Shown one piece after another: positions 56,187 through 64,000 of a stretch of DNA of 64,000 nucleotides. Below the pieces are notes generated by a model that saw only the letters and a list, made by a program, of their open reading frames with translations, was not told the origin of the DNA and made no database searches. This DNA comes from Allohoeflea poritis (GTDB taxonomy: Bacteria; Pseudomonadota; Alphaproteobacteria; Rhizobiales; Rhizobiaceae). The position numbers and the translations under genes are program-made. Position 1 is the stretch's first letter. Each line of letters opens with the position of its first letter. The stretch spans positions 62,001 through 126,000 of the forward strand of contig NZ_JAPJZH010000014.1 in the NCBI RefSeq assembly GCF_027889715.1, given 5' to 3'.

Positions 56187-57035
56187 TCATTTGACCGCTC
56201 CGAGCGTGAGACCTGCGATAAAGTGCTTCTGCATCAGGAAGAACATCGCGACCGGCGGCAGGGCAGCGACGATGGCGCCGGCGCTCATCAGGTGATAGGC
56301 GGCCCGGAACTGCGCGTTGAAGGACGTGATGCCTGCCGTGACCGGCTGGGATTCGGCGCCCTGTGTCAGAACGATCGCCCAGAAATAGTCATTCCAGATG
56401 AAGGTGAAGATCAGCACGCTCAGCGCGGCGATGGCCGGCTTCATCAGCGGCAGCACGATATAGACGAAAATCCGCCATTCGGCGATGCCTTCGACCCGCG
56501 CGGCTTCGATGAGGGCAAAAGGCAGACCCTTGATGAAGTTGCGCATGAAAAGCGTGCAGAATCCTGTCTGGAAGGCGATGTGGAAAAGCACGAGGCCCGT
56601 CTTGGTATTGTAGAGTCCCATATCCACGGTCAGATCCCTGACCGGCACCATCAGGATCTGGAACGGAACGAAATTGCCCGCGACGAAGAGGAAGAAGATC
56701 CACAGATTCAGCTTGAATTTGTAGATGCCGAGCGCAAATCCCGCCATGCAGGCAAGCGCCACCGCACCGATCGCCGTCGGCACGGTGATAAGCAGCGAGT
56801 TGAGCAGGTAACGCGGCATGTCAGATTCGAAGAACACCTTTCCGTAGTTCTCGAAGCCGCCGAAGGTCGAGGGCAGGGACCAGTATTCGCCGGCCGCAAA
56901 ATCGCCCTCGGGTTTGACGGAAAAGACGCCGACGGCGATCAGCGGCAGCAGCCACATGATCAGGGCAAGCGGCAAGAAGGCCTGATAGGTGAACTGCCAG
57001 TTGCGCGAGCGTTTTTGGATTGGGGTCGGAAACAT
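56187..57035 (-). CDS. Sugar ABC importer permease (MalG/LacG-like)
   Basis: CUT1 family permease, 282 residues, six membrane segments. The ATG at 57035 with AGAGGGGG upstream and two bases after the stop of the preceding permease is the start; a longer reading has a non-family Ser/Cys-rich lead. The EAA loop is EAARVEGIAEWRIFVYIVLPLMKPAIAAL, and NFVPFQILMVPVRDLTVDMGLYNTKTGLVLFH is characteristic of MalG-type proteins. Confidence 0.93.
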   Translation of the reverse strand: MFPTPIQKRSRNWQFTYQAFLPLALIMWLLPLIAVGVFSVKPEGDFAAGEYWSLPSTFGGFENYGKVFFESDMPRYLLNSLLITVPTAIGAVALACMAGFALGIYKFKLNLWIFFLFVAGNFVPFQILMVPVRDLTVDMGLYNTKTGLVLFHIAFQTGFCTLFMRNFIKGLPFALIEAARVEGIAEWRIFVYIVLPLMKPAIAALSVLIFTFIWNDYFWAIVLTQGAESQPVTAGITSFNAQFRAAYHLMSAGAIVAALPPVAMFFLMQKHFIAGLTLGAVK

Positions 57036-57036
57036 A

Positions 57037-57966
57037 TCAGCGCCCCCTCTCGTCTCTGTACATCGAGTACAGGAAGTACGCGATGAAGAACAGCATGATG
57101 ATGAACAGGACGACGGCGATGGCAGCGCCATATCCCATGCGGAAGCCGTATTCCGAAAGCGCGACCTCGAACATGTAGAAGCTCAGCACCCGGCTCTCGC
57201 CGAAGGGCCCGCCATTGGTCATTACGGAAATCAGGTCGAATGAGCGCAGCGCGCCGATGATCGTCACCACAAAGGCGATGAAGGTCGCCGGTTTGAGCTG
57301 CGGAACGACGACGTACCAGAGCATCTTCCAGCCCTTGGCGCCGTCCAGCCGCGCCGCTTCGATCTGCTCGGGATCGACGGCGTTGAGACCGGTGAGATAG
57401 AGGATCATGCAGTAGGCCGTCTGCGGCCACAGGCCAGCGGCAATGATGCCATAGGTCACGTAGGTCGGATCGCCCAGAACGTTGATCGGGCCGAGCCCGA
57501 CCCATCCGATAATCGTGTTGAACAGGCCGAATGTCGGATCGTAGAACCAGGTGAACACCAGACCGACAACGACCTGACTGATGACGAACGGAAAAAAGAA
57601 CAGCGACTTGTAGAGCCGGATGCCGAACACGGTCTGGTTCAGGAAGAGGGCGATGAACAGGCCGGCCGGAATCGCCAGGAGATAAAGGATCAGCCAGATC
57701 AGATTGTTCTTCAGCGACGTGTAGAACGCCGGATCGTCCCATAGTTCGACATAATTCTCGGTGCCGATATATTCGCGCGGTCCGAGACCGTCCCAACTGA
57801 ACAGCGATATCTCGAAGCTCTGGAAAATGGGAATGATGACATAGACGAGAAAGAACAGAATGGCCGGCGCGAGGAACAGCCAGGGCGTGACCCTGATCTC
57901 GTTGCGTTTATACCATGATCTGTTTTCCGGCGCGTATTCGGATCTGGCTAGGCTGGCAGTCGACAT
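57037..57966 (-). CDS. Sugar ABC importer permease (MalF/LacF-like)
   Basis: First CUT1 permease, 309 residues. The ATG at 57966 follows GAGG by six bases; one four codons earlier is possible. WLFLAPAILFFLVYVIIPIFQSFEISLFSWDG is the first membrane segment, and EAARLDGAKGWKMLWYVVVPQLKPATFIAFV the EAA loop. It lies about 120 bases after the binding-protein gene, a gap that holds a strong hairpin. Confidence 0.93.
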   Translation of the reverse strand: MSTASLARSEYAPENRSWYKRNEIRVTPWLFLAPAILFFLVYVIIPIFQSFEISLFSWDGLGPREYIGTENYVELWDDPAFYTSLKNNLIWLILYLLAIPAGLFIALFLNQTVFGIRLYKSLFFFPFVISQVVVGLVFTWFYDPTFGLFNTIIGWVGLGPINVLGDPTYVTYGIIAAGLWPQTAYCMILYLTGLNAVDPEQIEAARLDGAKGWKMLWYVVVPQLKPATFIAFVVTIIGALRSFDLISVMTNGGPFGESRVLSFYMFEVALSEYGFRMGYGAAIAVVLFIIMLFFIAYFLYSMYRDERGR

Positions 57967-58054
57967 CGCGAACCTCATTTATGATACCGCTCGCGGTTCC
58001 GTATTGGCGGACAGGCCGGTGACCGGCTGACGCGCGGGGCGGTCCGAAAGAAAG

Positions 58055-58082
58055 TCGGGGCGGACCGCAAGGCCCGCCCCGA
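58055..58082 (-). terminator. Intercistronic hairpin after the binding-protein gene
   Basis: TCGGGGCGG (58055-58063) pairs with CCGCCCCGA (58074-58082), with two more G-C pairs inside. On the minus strand it is followed by CTTTCTTT. It probably stabilises the binding-protein message or partly terminates, so that more binding protein than permease is made. Confidence 0.65.
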
Positions 58083-58088
58083 TATCAC

Positions 58089-59342
58089 TTAGTCTTTGTA
58101 GATACGCTCGCGTGCTTTCTCGAGGCGTGCCAGAATCTGGTCCACATTGTCCGGGCGGACCATGAACTCCTGGAAGCCTTCCATGCCGACCTTGGCCATC
58201 TCGGCCGGTGCGTCGCGGTCGAAGAACTGCGCGAGCGCATAGGCGTTGTTCAGCATCTCGAAGCCGGCCTTGGCGAACTTGTCTTCCGTGTTCACGCTGG
58301 ACTTGTTGTTGACCGGCAGCTGTCCGAGGCTCGCATTCATCGAGGTCTGGACTTCCGGCGAAGCAACGAACTTCAGGAATGCGCGAGCGGCTTCCTTGTT
58401 GGCCGCACCCGACGGGATATGCAGCGTATCGGTCGGCGCTTCCTCCGACATCGGAATGCCCTCGGTGATCAGCGGGAACTGGTAGAAGTCGAGCTGGTCA
58501 TTGGTAAGGCCGGCCGACTTGATCGCGTCGACGGCGAAGTTGCCCATCAGATAGGCGGTGGCCTGACCGTCCACCATGAACGGGATGGCTTCCTGCCAGC
58601 TATAGGCCGTGTGGTCGTCGATGAAGGCGCCCATGTCGATCAGCTCGCGCCAGTTGGCCATAGTGGCCTTGACCCGGTCATCGGTCCAGCTTGCCTTGCC
58701 GGCCGTCAGTTCCATGTGGAACTCGTAGCCGTTGGTGCGCAGGTTCAGATAGTCGAACCAGCCGGCGGCGGTCCAAAGGAACTTGGTGCCGATCGTGTAG
58801 CACTTGCGGCCTGAATCGACGATCTTCTGACAGTTGGCTTTTTCTTCCGCCCAGTTGGTCGGGACGGTCAGACCGAGCTCGTCGAAGATGTCTTTGCGGT
58901 AGTAAACGCCCCACTGGTAGTAGGAATAGGGGATGCCCCACTGCTTGCCGTCAATGGTCATTGCCGCCTTGGTCGAGGCCAGCTCTTCGCCCAATTCGCC
59001 GGTCCACAAATCCGACACGTCATCGAACAGGCCGGTTGTGACATAGGGCAGCATGCGGTTGCCGGCATACCAGGTCGCGACATCCGGAGGATTGGCCGTC
59101 AGGAAGTTCCTGATCTGGGTCTTGTAGGCTTCGCGGTCGATGATCGTCGTTTCGATCTTCAGGTCCGGATGCATTTCGTCGAATTGTGCAATGACGCCTT
59201 CGAAAGTCGCGCGCGGCGCCGGGTTCGACGTATCGAGGAAGATTTTCATTTCGCCGCTCAGTTTGTCAGCGGCCACAGCCCCTGAAACCAAAGCGACGCT
59301 GGTCGCCAGCGCCAATGCCGACGCCTTCAAAATGGAACGCAT
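58089..59342 (-). CDS. Sugar ABC importer substrate-binding protein
   Basis: Periplasmic galactoside-binding candidate of 417 residues, family 1 (MalE-like). Signal peptide MRSILKASALALATSVALVSGAVAA. Typical stretches: NPAPRATFEGVIAQFDEMHPDLKIETTIID, FLTANPPDVATWYAGNRMLPYV, IPYSYYQWGVYYRKDIFDELGL, and GQATAYLMGNFAVDAI. GGGAGG is placed before the ATG. First gene of the ten-gene operon; the sugar is inferred from the downstream GH36 and GH42 genes. Confidence 0.92.
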   Translation of the reverse strand: MRSILKASALALATSVALVSGAVAADKLSGEMKIFLDTSNPAPRATFEGVIAQFDEMHPDLKIETTIIDREAYKTQIRNFLTANPPDVATWYAGNRMLPYVTTGLFDDVSDLWTGELGEELASTKAAMTIDGKQWGIPYSYYQWGVYYRKDIFDELGLTVPTNWAEEKANCQKIVDSGRKCYTIGTKFLWTAAGWFDYLNLRTNGYEFHMELTAGKASWTDDRVKATMANWRELIDMGAFIDDHTAYSWQEAIPFMVDGQATAYLMGNFAVDAIKSAGLTNDQLDFYQFPLITEGIPMSEEAPTDTLHIPSGAANKEAARAFLKFVASPEVQTSMNASLGQLPVNNKSSVNTEDKFAKAGFEMLNNAYALAQFFDRDAPAEMAKVGMEGFQEFMVRPDNVDQILARLEKARERIYKD

Positions 59343-59354
59343 GGTATCCTCCCT

Positions 59355-59381
59355 TTGAGTTCCGAATAATGAAACTATAAT
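59355..59381 (+). promoter_or_regulatory. AT-rich divergent control region of the galactoside locus
   Basis: The gap between the binding-protein and IclR genes is much more AT-rich than its surroundings. It contains TATAAT (59376-59381) with TTGAGT (59355-59360) 15 bases before it on the plus strand, and two TTTCAnTAT repeats on the minus strand. The IclR protein probably binds here; exact sites cannot be fixed. Confidence 0.4.
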
Positions 59382-59473
59382 TTACATATTGAAATTGGAG
59401 CACGATTAACCTACGCTTGTCAAGAATGTCCTCGCCGGTATTTCGTGCCGGAAGGGGACGGGGAGGATCGGAA

Positions 59474-60283
59474 TTGGAAGCTGTACGCAAGTCGAGCGGG
59501 ACTGTGGGCAAGGCGCTGAGCGTTCTTGACCTGGTGGCGTCTTTTGAGCGGCCTGTCCGGTTCAACGATGTCCTGGAAGTCTCCCCATATCCCAAGGCGA
59601 CGCTCTACCGGATCCTGCAGAATCTGGTGACCGAGGGCGTGCTGACCTTCGACCGGGAATGGCAGACATACGCGCTTGGCGTGCGCCTGGTGCGCCTCGC
59701 CCATTCGGCATGGACCCAATCGTCCCTGGCGCCGGTCGCCCGGCCGCATCTGACGGCGCTCAGCCGGGCGACCGGAGAGACCATCCACCTGGCGCAGCTC
59801 GACGGGCCGCATGTCCTTTATCTGGACAAGCTGGACGCCAAGCGCCGCGTCAACATGTTCTCCGAAGCCGGCAAGGTCGGCCCCGCCTACTGCACGGGTG
59901 TCGGCAAGGCAATGCTGGCCCATCTGCCGCCGGATGAGCTGGATCGCATGCTGCCGCAACAATCCTACCACCGCTTCACGCCGTCGACGATATGCTCCCA
60001 GCAGGAGCTCACCGACGAACTGCACCAGATCCGTGAGGATGGATTTGCGCTGGACCGTGAAGACCACGAGCCCGGAATCATCTGCGTGGCCGTGCCCGTG
60101 CTGTCCAGAACGCGGCAGCTGATGGGCGCGATTTCCGTGACCAGCACGTCGGCCCGGACTTCGCTCGGCAAGCTGAAAAAATTCGTGCCCGACTTGCAGG
60201 ATGCCGCAACGCAGGTGGCTGCAGCCGCTGAATACTGGCGCTTCCCCGACAATCAGGGAACGCCGGAAACAATGGAGATCTAA
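59474..60283 (+). CDS. IclR family transcriptional regulator
   Basis: Regulator of 269 residues from the TTG at 59474, which has GGAGGA six bases upstream and puts the winged helix at the N-terminus (KSSGTVGKALSVLDLVASFERPVRFNDVLEVSPYPKATLYRILQNLVTEGVL). An ATG at 59426 has no ribosome-binding site. The effector domain (about 95-250) has ETIHLAQLDGPHVLYLDKLDAKRRVNMFSEAGKVGPAYCTGVGKAMLAHL. It is divergent from the galactoside operon and five bases before the ATPase gene, so it likely controls both using galactose or a breakdown product. Confidence 0.92.
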   Translation: MEAVRKSSGTVGKALSVLDLVASFERPVRFNDVLEVSPYPKATLYRILQNLVTEGVLTFDREWQTYALGVRLVRLAHSAWTQSSLAPVARPHLTALSRATGETIHLAQLDGPHVLYLDKLDAKRRVNMFSEAGKVGPAYCTGVGKAMLAHLPPDELDRMLPQQSYHRFTPSTICSQQELTDELHQIREDGFALDREDHEPGIICVAVPVLSRTRQLMGAISVTSTSARTSLGKLKKFVPDLQDAATQVAAAAEYWRFPDNQGTPETMEI

Positions 60284-60287
60284 CGAA

Positions 60288-61346
<1,059 letters not shown>

Positions 61347-61409
61347 ACGGAAAACAGCGGTTTAAGGTCCATCTTCCGGGCCGGTTGCCGAAACAAATAG
61401 CAACAAAAA

Positions 61410-61435
61410 GGGCGCGCAGTCAGGATTGCGCGCCC
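61410..61435 (-). terminator. Terminator of the fasciclin gene
   Basis: GGGCGCGCA (61410-61418) pairs with TGCGCGCCC (61427-61435). On the minus strand it is followed by TTTTTG, a proper rho-independent signal for the fasciclin gene. Confidence 0.85.
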
Positions 61436-61474
61436 AATGCACGTCCGGCGACATGGACGCGCGGCTATCGACGG

Positions 61475-61963
61475 TCAGTTGGAGGGGAGTACGACGGCGT
61501 CGATAACATGGATGACGCCGTTGTCGGCGATAATGTCGGCGGACACGACATTGGCATTGTCCACCGTCACGCCGGCGGACGATTTTTCGACCGAAAGCGT
61601 CTTGTCACCGGAAGTCTTCAGCGTCTTGACGTGAATGCGGCGGCCCGGAAGGTCGGTGGACATCAGCTTGCGCGGCAGCACGTGATAGCTGAGGATGGCG
61701 GCAAGCTGGTCTTTGTTTTCAGGCTTGAGAAGGTTCTCGACCGTGCCTTCCGGCAACGCGGCAAAGGCCTCGTCAGTGGGCGCGAAAACGGTCAGGTTTT
61801 CGCCTGTCGCAAGTGCATCGGCAAGTCCGGCGGCCTGAGCCGCGGCAATCAGCGTGTTGAATGTTCCGGCGCCCTGCGCGGTTTCAACGATATTTGCGGC
61901 ATTCGCGGGTGCGGCTGCGGCAATTCCCATTGCCACGGATGCGGCGATAATCAGTTTCTGCAT
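61475..61963 (-). CDS. Secreted fasciclin (FAS1) domain protein
   Basis: Exported protein of 162 residues: signal peptide MQKLIIAASVAMGIAAAAPANA and one FAS1 domain with TFNTLIAAAQAAGLADAL, LTVFAPTDEAFAALPEGTVENLL (H1 motif), LSYHVLPRKLMSTDL (YH motif) and NGVIHVIDAVVLPS (H2 motif). The start ATG at 61963 has AGGAG six bases upstream; longer readings run into the promoter. The gene is divergent from rpoE and has its own RpoE-type promoter. FAS1 domains mediate adhesion; the tie to oxidative stress is known for similar clusters but the role is unclear. Confidence 0.92.
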   Translation of the reverse strand: MQKLIIAASVAMGIAAAAPANAANIVETAQGAGTFNTLIAAAQAAGLADALATGENLTVFAPTDEAFAALPEGTVENLLKPENKDQLAAILSYHVLPRKLMSTDLPGRRIHVKTLKTSGDKTLSVEKSSAGVTVDNANVVSADIIADNGVIHVIDAVVLPSN

Positions 61964-62027
61964 GTTCATCTCCTCTGCAGGTGTAGAGGCAGTCGACCGC
62001 CGGATGATCCGGGTTGCTAGCTGGCAT

Positions 62028-62057
62028 GGATTACGCCACGGGACCGCTGTCGGATCA
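62028..62057 (-). promoter_or_regulatory. RpoE-type promoter of the fasciclin gene
   Basis: On the minus strand TGATCC (62057-62052), 18 spacer bases, TAATCC (62033-62028). Same -35 and spacing as the rpoE promoter. The start point would lie about 58 bases before the fasciclin ATG. Confidence 0.7.
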
Positions 62058-62115
62058 CCCGGTTTCGAGAAAATTGTCCTTCCCGCGAAAAATGCTGATA
62101 AATTTTGATTGGCCG

Positions 62116-62145
62116 TGATCCGATGTCGCGCGGTCAACGTAATGG
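62116..62145 (+). promoter_or_regulatory. Autoregulated RpoE-type promoter of rpoE-chrR
   Basis: TGATCC (62116-62121), 18 spacer bases, TAATGG (62140-62145). The TGATC -35 is the mark of Rhodobacter RpoE promoters. It also rules out the ATG at 62142 as the rpoE start. Confidence 0.72.
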
Positions 62146-62171
62146 GTCCGGTTAAAACAGAAGGCCGGACG

Positions 62172-62771
62172 ATGCTGAAAGTCTTGCGGATGGAAGAAAC
62201 GACCGAGGATCCGGGACCAAATACGGATCAGGCGCGACACGAGGCGCTGATAACGGCCGTTGCCGACAACCGCGACAAATCGGCGTTTGAATCCCTGTTC
62301 GTAAGGTTCGGCCCAAGGATCAAAGGAATGATGCTCGGCTCAGGGGCCGGCGAAGACCTTGCGGAGGACCTGATGCAGGAAGTCATGCTGACGGTTTGGC
62401 GCAAGGCCGCGCTCTATGCGCCTGAGCGCGGCTCAGTTTCAACCTGGATATTCACGATCGCCCGCAATGCGCGGATCGATCGGCTGAGGCGACAGCCCGT
62501 TCAGCCCTTCGTGGATGTCGAGACCGTGTCAATCGCCAGCGATGCGCCGAGCGCGGAAAGCGAGATGATTGCCGGTCAGCATGGAGAGATCGTCCGCGCG
62601 GCTTTGCAGAAACTGCCGCAGGAGCAGCGCGATGTGATTGACCTGGCCTTCAACCAGTTCATGCCGCAAAGCGAGATCGCAAAAAAATTGAACCTGCCGA
62701 TCGGCACGGTGAAATCCCGGACCCGGTTGGCTTACAAGAAACTGAAGGAAAATCTCGAGGATTTGAGATGA
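62172..62771 (+). CDS. rpoE: ECF sigma factor RpoE (singlet oxygen response type)
   Basis: Sigma-70 family ECF factor of 199 residues; the ATG at 62172 follows CAGAAGG. Sigma-2 region at about 38-110: FESLFVRFGPRIKGMMLGSGAGEDLAEDLMQEVMLTVWRKAALYAPERGSVSTWIFTIARNARIDRLRR; sigma-4 at about 140-195: LQKLPQEQRDVIDLAFNQFMPQSEIAKKLNLPIGTVKSRTRLAYKKLKE. The DLMQEVMLTVWRKA stretch is typical of the ChrR-linked group (ECF11). Translation is coupled to chrR by ATGA. Released from ChrR under singlet oxygen or organic peroxide stress, it would drive its own operon and the fasciclin gene. Confidence 0.95.
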   Translation: MLKVLRMEETTEDPGPNTDQARHEALITAVADNRDKSAFESLFVRFGPRIKGMMLGSGAGEDLAEDLMQEVMLTVWRKAALYAPERGSVSTWIFTIARNARIDRLRRQPVQPFVDVETVSIASDAPSAESEMIAGQHGEIVRAALQKLPQEQRDVIDLAFNQFMPQSEIAKKLNLPIGTVKSRTRLAYKKLKENLEDLR

Positions 62772-63436
62772 GCATTCATCATCATCTGGATGCTGCATCG
62801 CTGATGCGCTACGCAGCCGGGGACCTTGACCCCGCATTTGCGGTGGTCGTGGCCTCACATATTGCCATGTGCGACGAATGCCGGCAGGCGGTCCGTCTGG
62901 CCGAGGCCGTCGGCGGAGCCTGCTTGTCCGACATGCCGGAAGCGGCGCTTTCGGACGGCTCATTCACGCGCCTGTCGCGAATGATCGATGCCGCACCGGA
63001 CACCGCAACAAAACGACGGCCTGTCGAGGCAACGCCGGCAAATGATCCGGACGGCGATGTTCCGCTGCCCCTGAGCAGCCTGATCGGCGGATCGCTGGAC
63101 GATGTGCCTTGGCGTCTCGTGGTTCCGGGCGTCTACAGACACAAGATCGAACTTGCCGACACCTCTTCGTCATTGTTCATGCTGAAGATCGGTTCGGGAC
63201 GCAAGATGCCGGAACACGGCCACGGCGGAACCGAGATGACGCTGATCCTGCGTGGCTCCTACAGCGACTCGATGGGCCGTTTCGGTCCCGGCGACGTCGC
63301 CGATCTCGATGAGCATGTCGAACACCAGCCGGTCGTCGATTCGGACGATCCCTGCATCTGTCTGGTCGCGACTGAAGAGCCGACGCGCTTCAAGGGCATT
63401 GTCAGCCGGTTGATGCAGCCGCTGGTCGGAATCTGA
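62768..63436 (+). CDS. chrR: Anti-sigma factor ChrR (zinc-binding, cupin-tailed)
   Basis: Holds RpoE inactive until singlet oxygen appears. 222 residues. The N-terminal anti-sigma domain binds zinc through His6, His31, Cys35 and Cys38 (HHHLD; SHIAMCDEC), the same residue numbers as in Rhodobacter sphaeroides ChrR. The C-terminal cupin domain carries His150, His152, Glu156 (EHGHGGTEMTLILRG) and His186, which keep the spacing of the Rhodobacter cupin ligands (His141, His143, Glu147, His177) shifted by nine. Both sites therefore look intact and the protein should sense as in Rhodobacter. Confidence 0.96.
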   Translation: MSIHHHLDAASLMRYAAGDLDPAFAVVVASHIAMCDECRQAVRLAEAVGGACLSDMPEAALSDGSFTRLSRMIDAAPDTATKRRPVEATPANDPDGDVPLPLSSLIGGSLDDVPWRLVVPGVYRHKIELADTSSSLFMLKIGSGRKMPEHGHGGTEMTLILRGSYSDSMGRFGPGDVADLDEHVEHQPVVDSDDPCICLVATEEPTRFKGIVSRLMQPLVGI

Positions 63437-63455
63437 GCCGCTATTGCTTCCCGCG

Positions 63456-64000
63456 ATGGCCAAATCGGGCAAGTCTCGGCTGGGCAATGTCTGGATCGTT
63501 GGGGCGAGTTCGGGCATCGGCGCCAGCCTGGCGCGGCTTATGGAGGCGTGCGCCGACAATGTCGCGATAACGGCGCGATCCGCCGACAAGCTCGAAGTGA
63601 TGCAAAGCGCCGGCAAGCGCCTCTCCGCGTTTCCCGCCGACATCTCCGACAAAGAGGCGATCGCCGATGCGGTCGCGGAAATCGAGAAGCGCTTCTCCGG
63701 CATTGACCTCGCGGTTCTTTGTGCCGGCGTCTGGGTGCCGATGGCGGCGGACGAGATGGATGTGGGCGAAATGCGCCGGGCGATGGATATCAACTATTTC
63801 GGCGTCGTCGACACGGTCAACGCCCTGCTGCCCGGCATGAAGGCGCGGGGCGGCGGCCGCATCGTGATTGTCGCGTCCGTGGCCGGTTATCGCGGTCTGC
63901 CGACCTCAGCCGCCTATGGTCCGACAAAGGCCGCGCTGATCAATCTGGTCGAGACGCTGGCGATCGAGCTCAGCGCATGGGGGATCGAGGTGACGATCGC
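63456..64000 (+). CDS. Short-chain dehydrogenase after chrR (5' part, runs off the window)
   Basis: First 181 codons of an SDR: MAKSGKSRLGNVWIVGASSGIGASLARLMEACADNVAITARS (nucleotide-binding TGxxxGIG), VLCAGVWVPMAADEM (NAG motif variant), ASVAGYRGLPTSAAYGPTKAALINL with catalytic Ser and YxxxK. It begins 19 bases after chrR with no new promoter, so it is in the RpoE operon. In Rhodobacter and relatives an SDR-like gene also follows chrR, ahead of genes for fatty-acid modification, so similar genes may continue beyond the window. Confidence 0.9.
   Translation, partial: MAKSGKSRLGNVWIVGASSGIGASLARLMEACADNVAITARSADKLEVMQSAGKRLSAFPADISDKEAIADAVAEIEKRFSGIDLAVLCAGVWVPMAADEMDVGEMRRAMDINYFGVVDTVNALLPGMKARGGGRIVIVASVAGYRGLPTSAAYGPTKAALINLVETLAIELSAWGIEVTI

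Overview
This 64 kb window comes from a high-GC alphaproteobacterial chromosome, almost certainly a member of the Hyphomicrobiales (Rhizobiales). The evidence is the gene content: groES-groEL behind a CIRCE element, a run of lipid A and core genes (CysQ/IMPase-like, DUF4170, DUF374 acyltransferase, kdtA, lpxK), DUF2093 next to mutL, HAD-IIA next to ribF, and an RpoE-ChrR pair. The genus cannot be decided from sequence reading alone. Coding density is very high and most genes are housekeeping or metabolic. I found no IS element, prophage, CRISPR array, tRNA or rRNA. No gap exceeds 300 bases; the largest are 1635-1885, 10545-10791 and 43333-43543.

Layout. 1-4.9 kb: hisS (cut by the window edge), tag, two tandem L,D-transpeptidases, DoxX, and a glutathione transferase. 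4.9-7.06 kb: groESL with its HrcA operator. 7.25-16.8 kb: HAD-IIA phosphatase, ribF, two short-chain dehydrogenases, ileS, a lipoprotein, tadA, an RluB-type pseudouridine synthase and rsmD. 16.8-17.9 kb: a Fic-domain protein with an AT-rich, repeat-bearing upstream region that looks like an insertion. 18.1-20.3 kb: patatin-like phospholipase, an MmcQ/YjbR protein and an RpiR regulator. 20.4-28 kb: an eight-gene operon joining two N-acyl/N-formyl amino acid hydrolases, a complete Liv-type ABC importer and an alpha/beta hydrolase. 28-31.4 kb: MATE exporter and a CPA2 cation/proton antiporter. 31.5-37.4 kb: pmbA and the lipid A/Kdo gene run, then DUF2093. 37.5-39.3 kb: mutL. 39.4-43.3 kb: a TroABCD-type Mn/Zn/Fe importer whose TroC carries a DtxR-like tail. 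43.5-47.3 kb: a GGDEF-EAL protein and a tungstate importer. 47.3-48.7 kb: phosphomannomutase. 48.8-61.3 kb: a galactoside catabolic island. 61.5-64 kb: fasciclin protein, RpoE, ChrR and the start of a short-chain dehydrogenase.

How genes work together. The galactoside island imports oligosaccharides (CUT1 importer, with the ATPase gene on the opposite strand beside an IclR regulator), cleaves alpha- and beta-galactosides (GH36, GH42) and feeds galactose into a De Ley-Doudoroff route (dehydrogenase, lactonase, KDGal kinase, KDPGal aldolase); galactonate dehydratase is not in the window. The RpoE-ChrR pair is the singlet-oxygen sensor type: all eight zinc-ligand positions known from Rhodobacter ChrR are present, and two divergent promoters of the same form (TGATCC-N18-TAAT) lie between rpoE and the fasciclin gene. 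The metal importer has a Fur-family palindrome exactly filling the spacer between its -35 and -10 hexamers. The most distinctive items are the troC-DtxR fusion, the N-acyl amino acid operon, the twin RpoE promoters, the Fic gene's duplicated upstream element, a 25-bp palindrome between doxX and the GST gene, and a perfect CtrA-type site upstream of the first L,D-transpeptidase.
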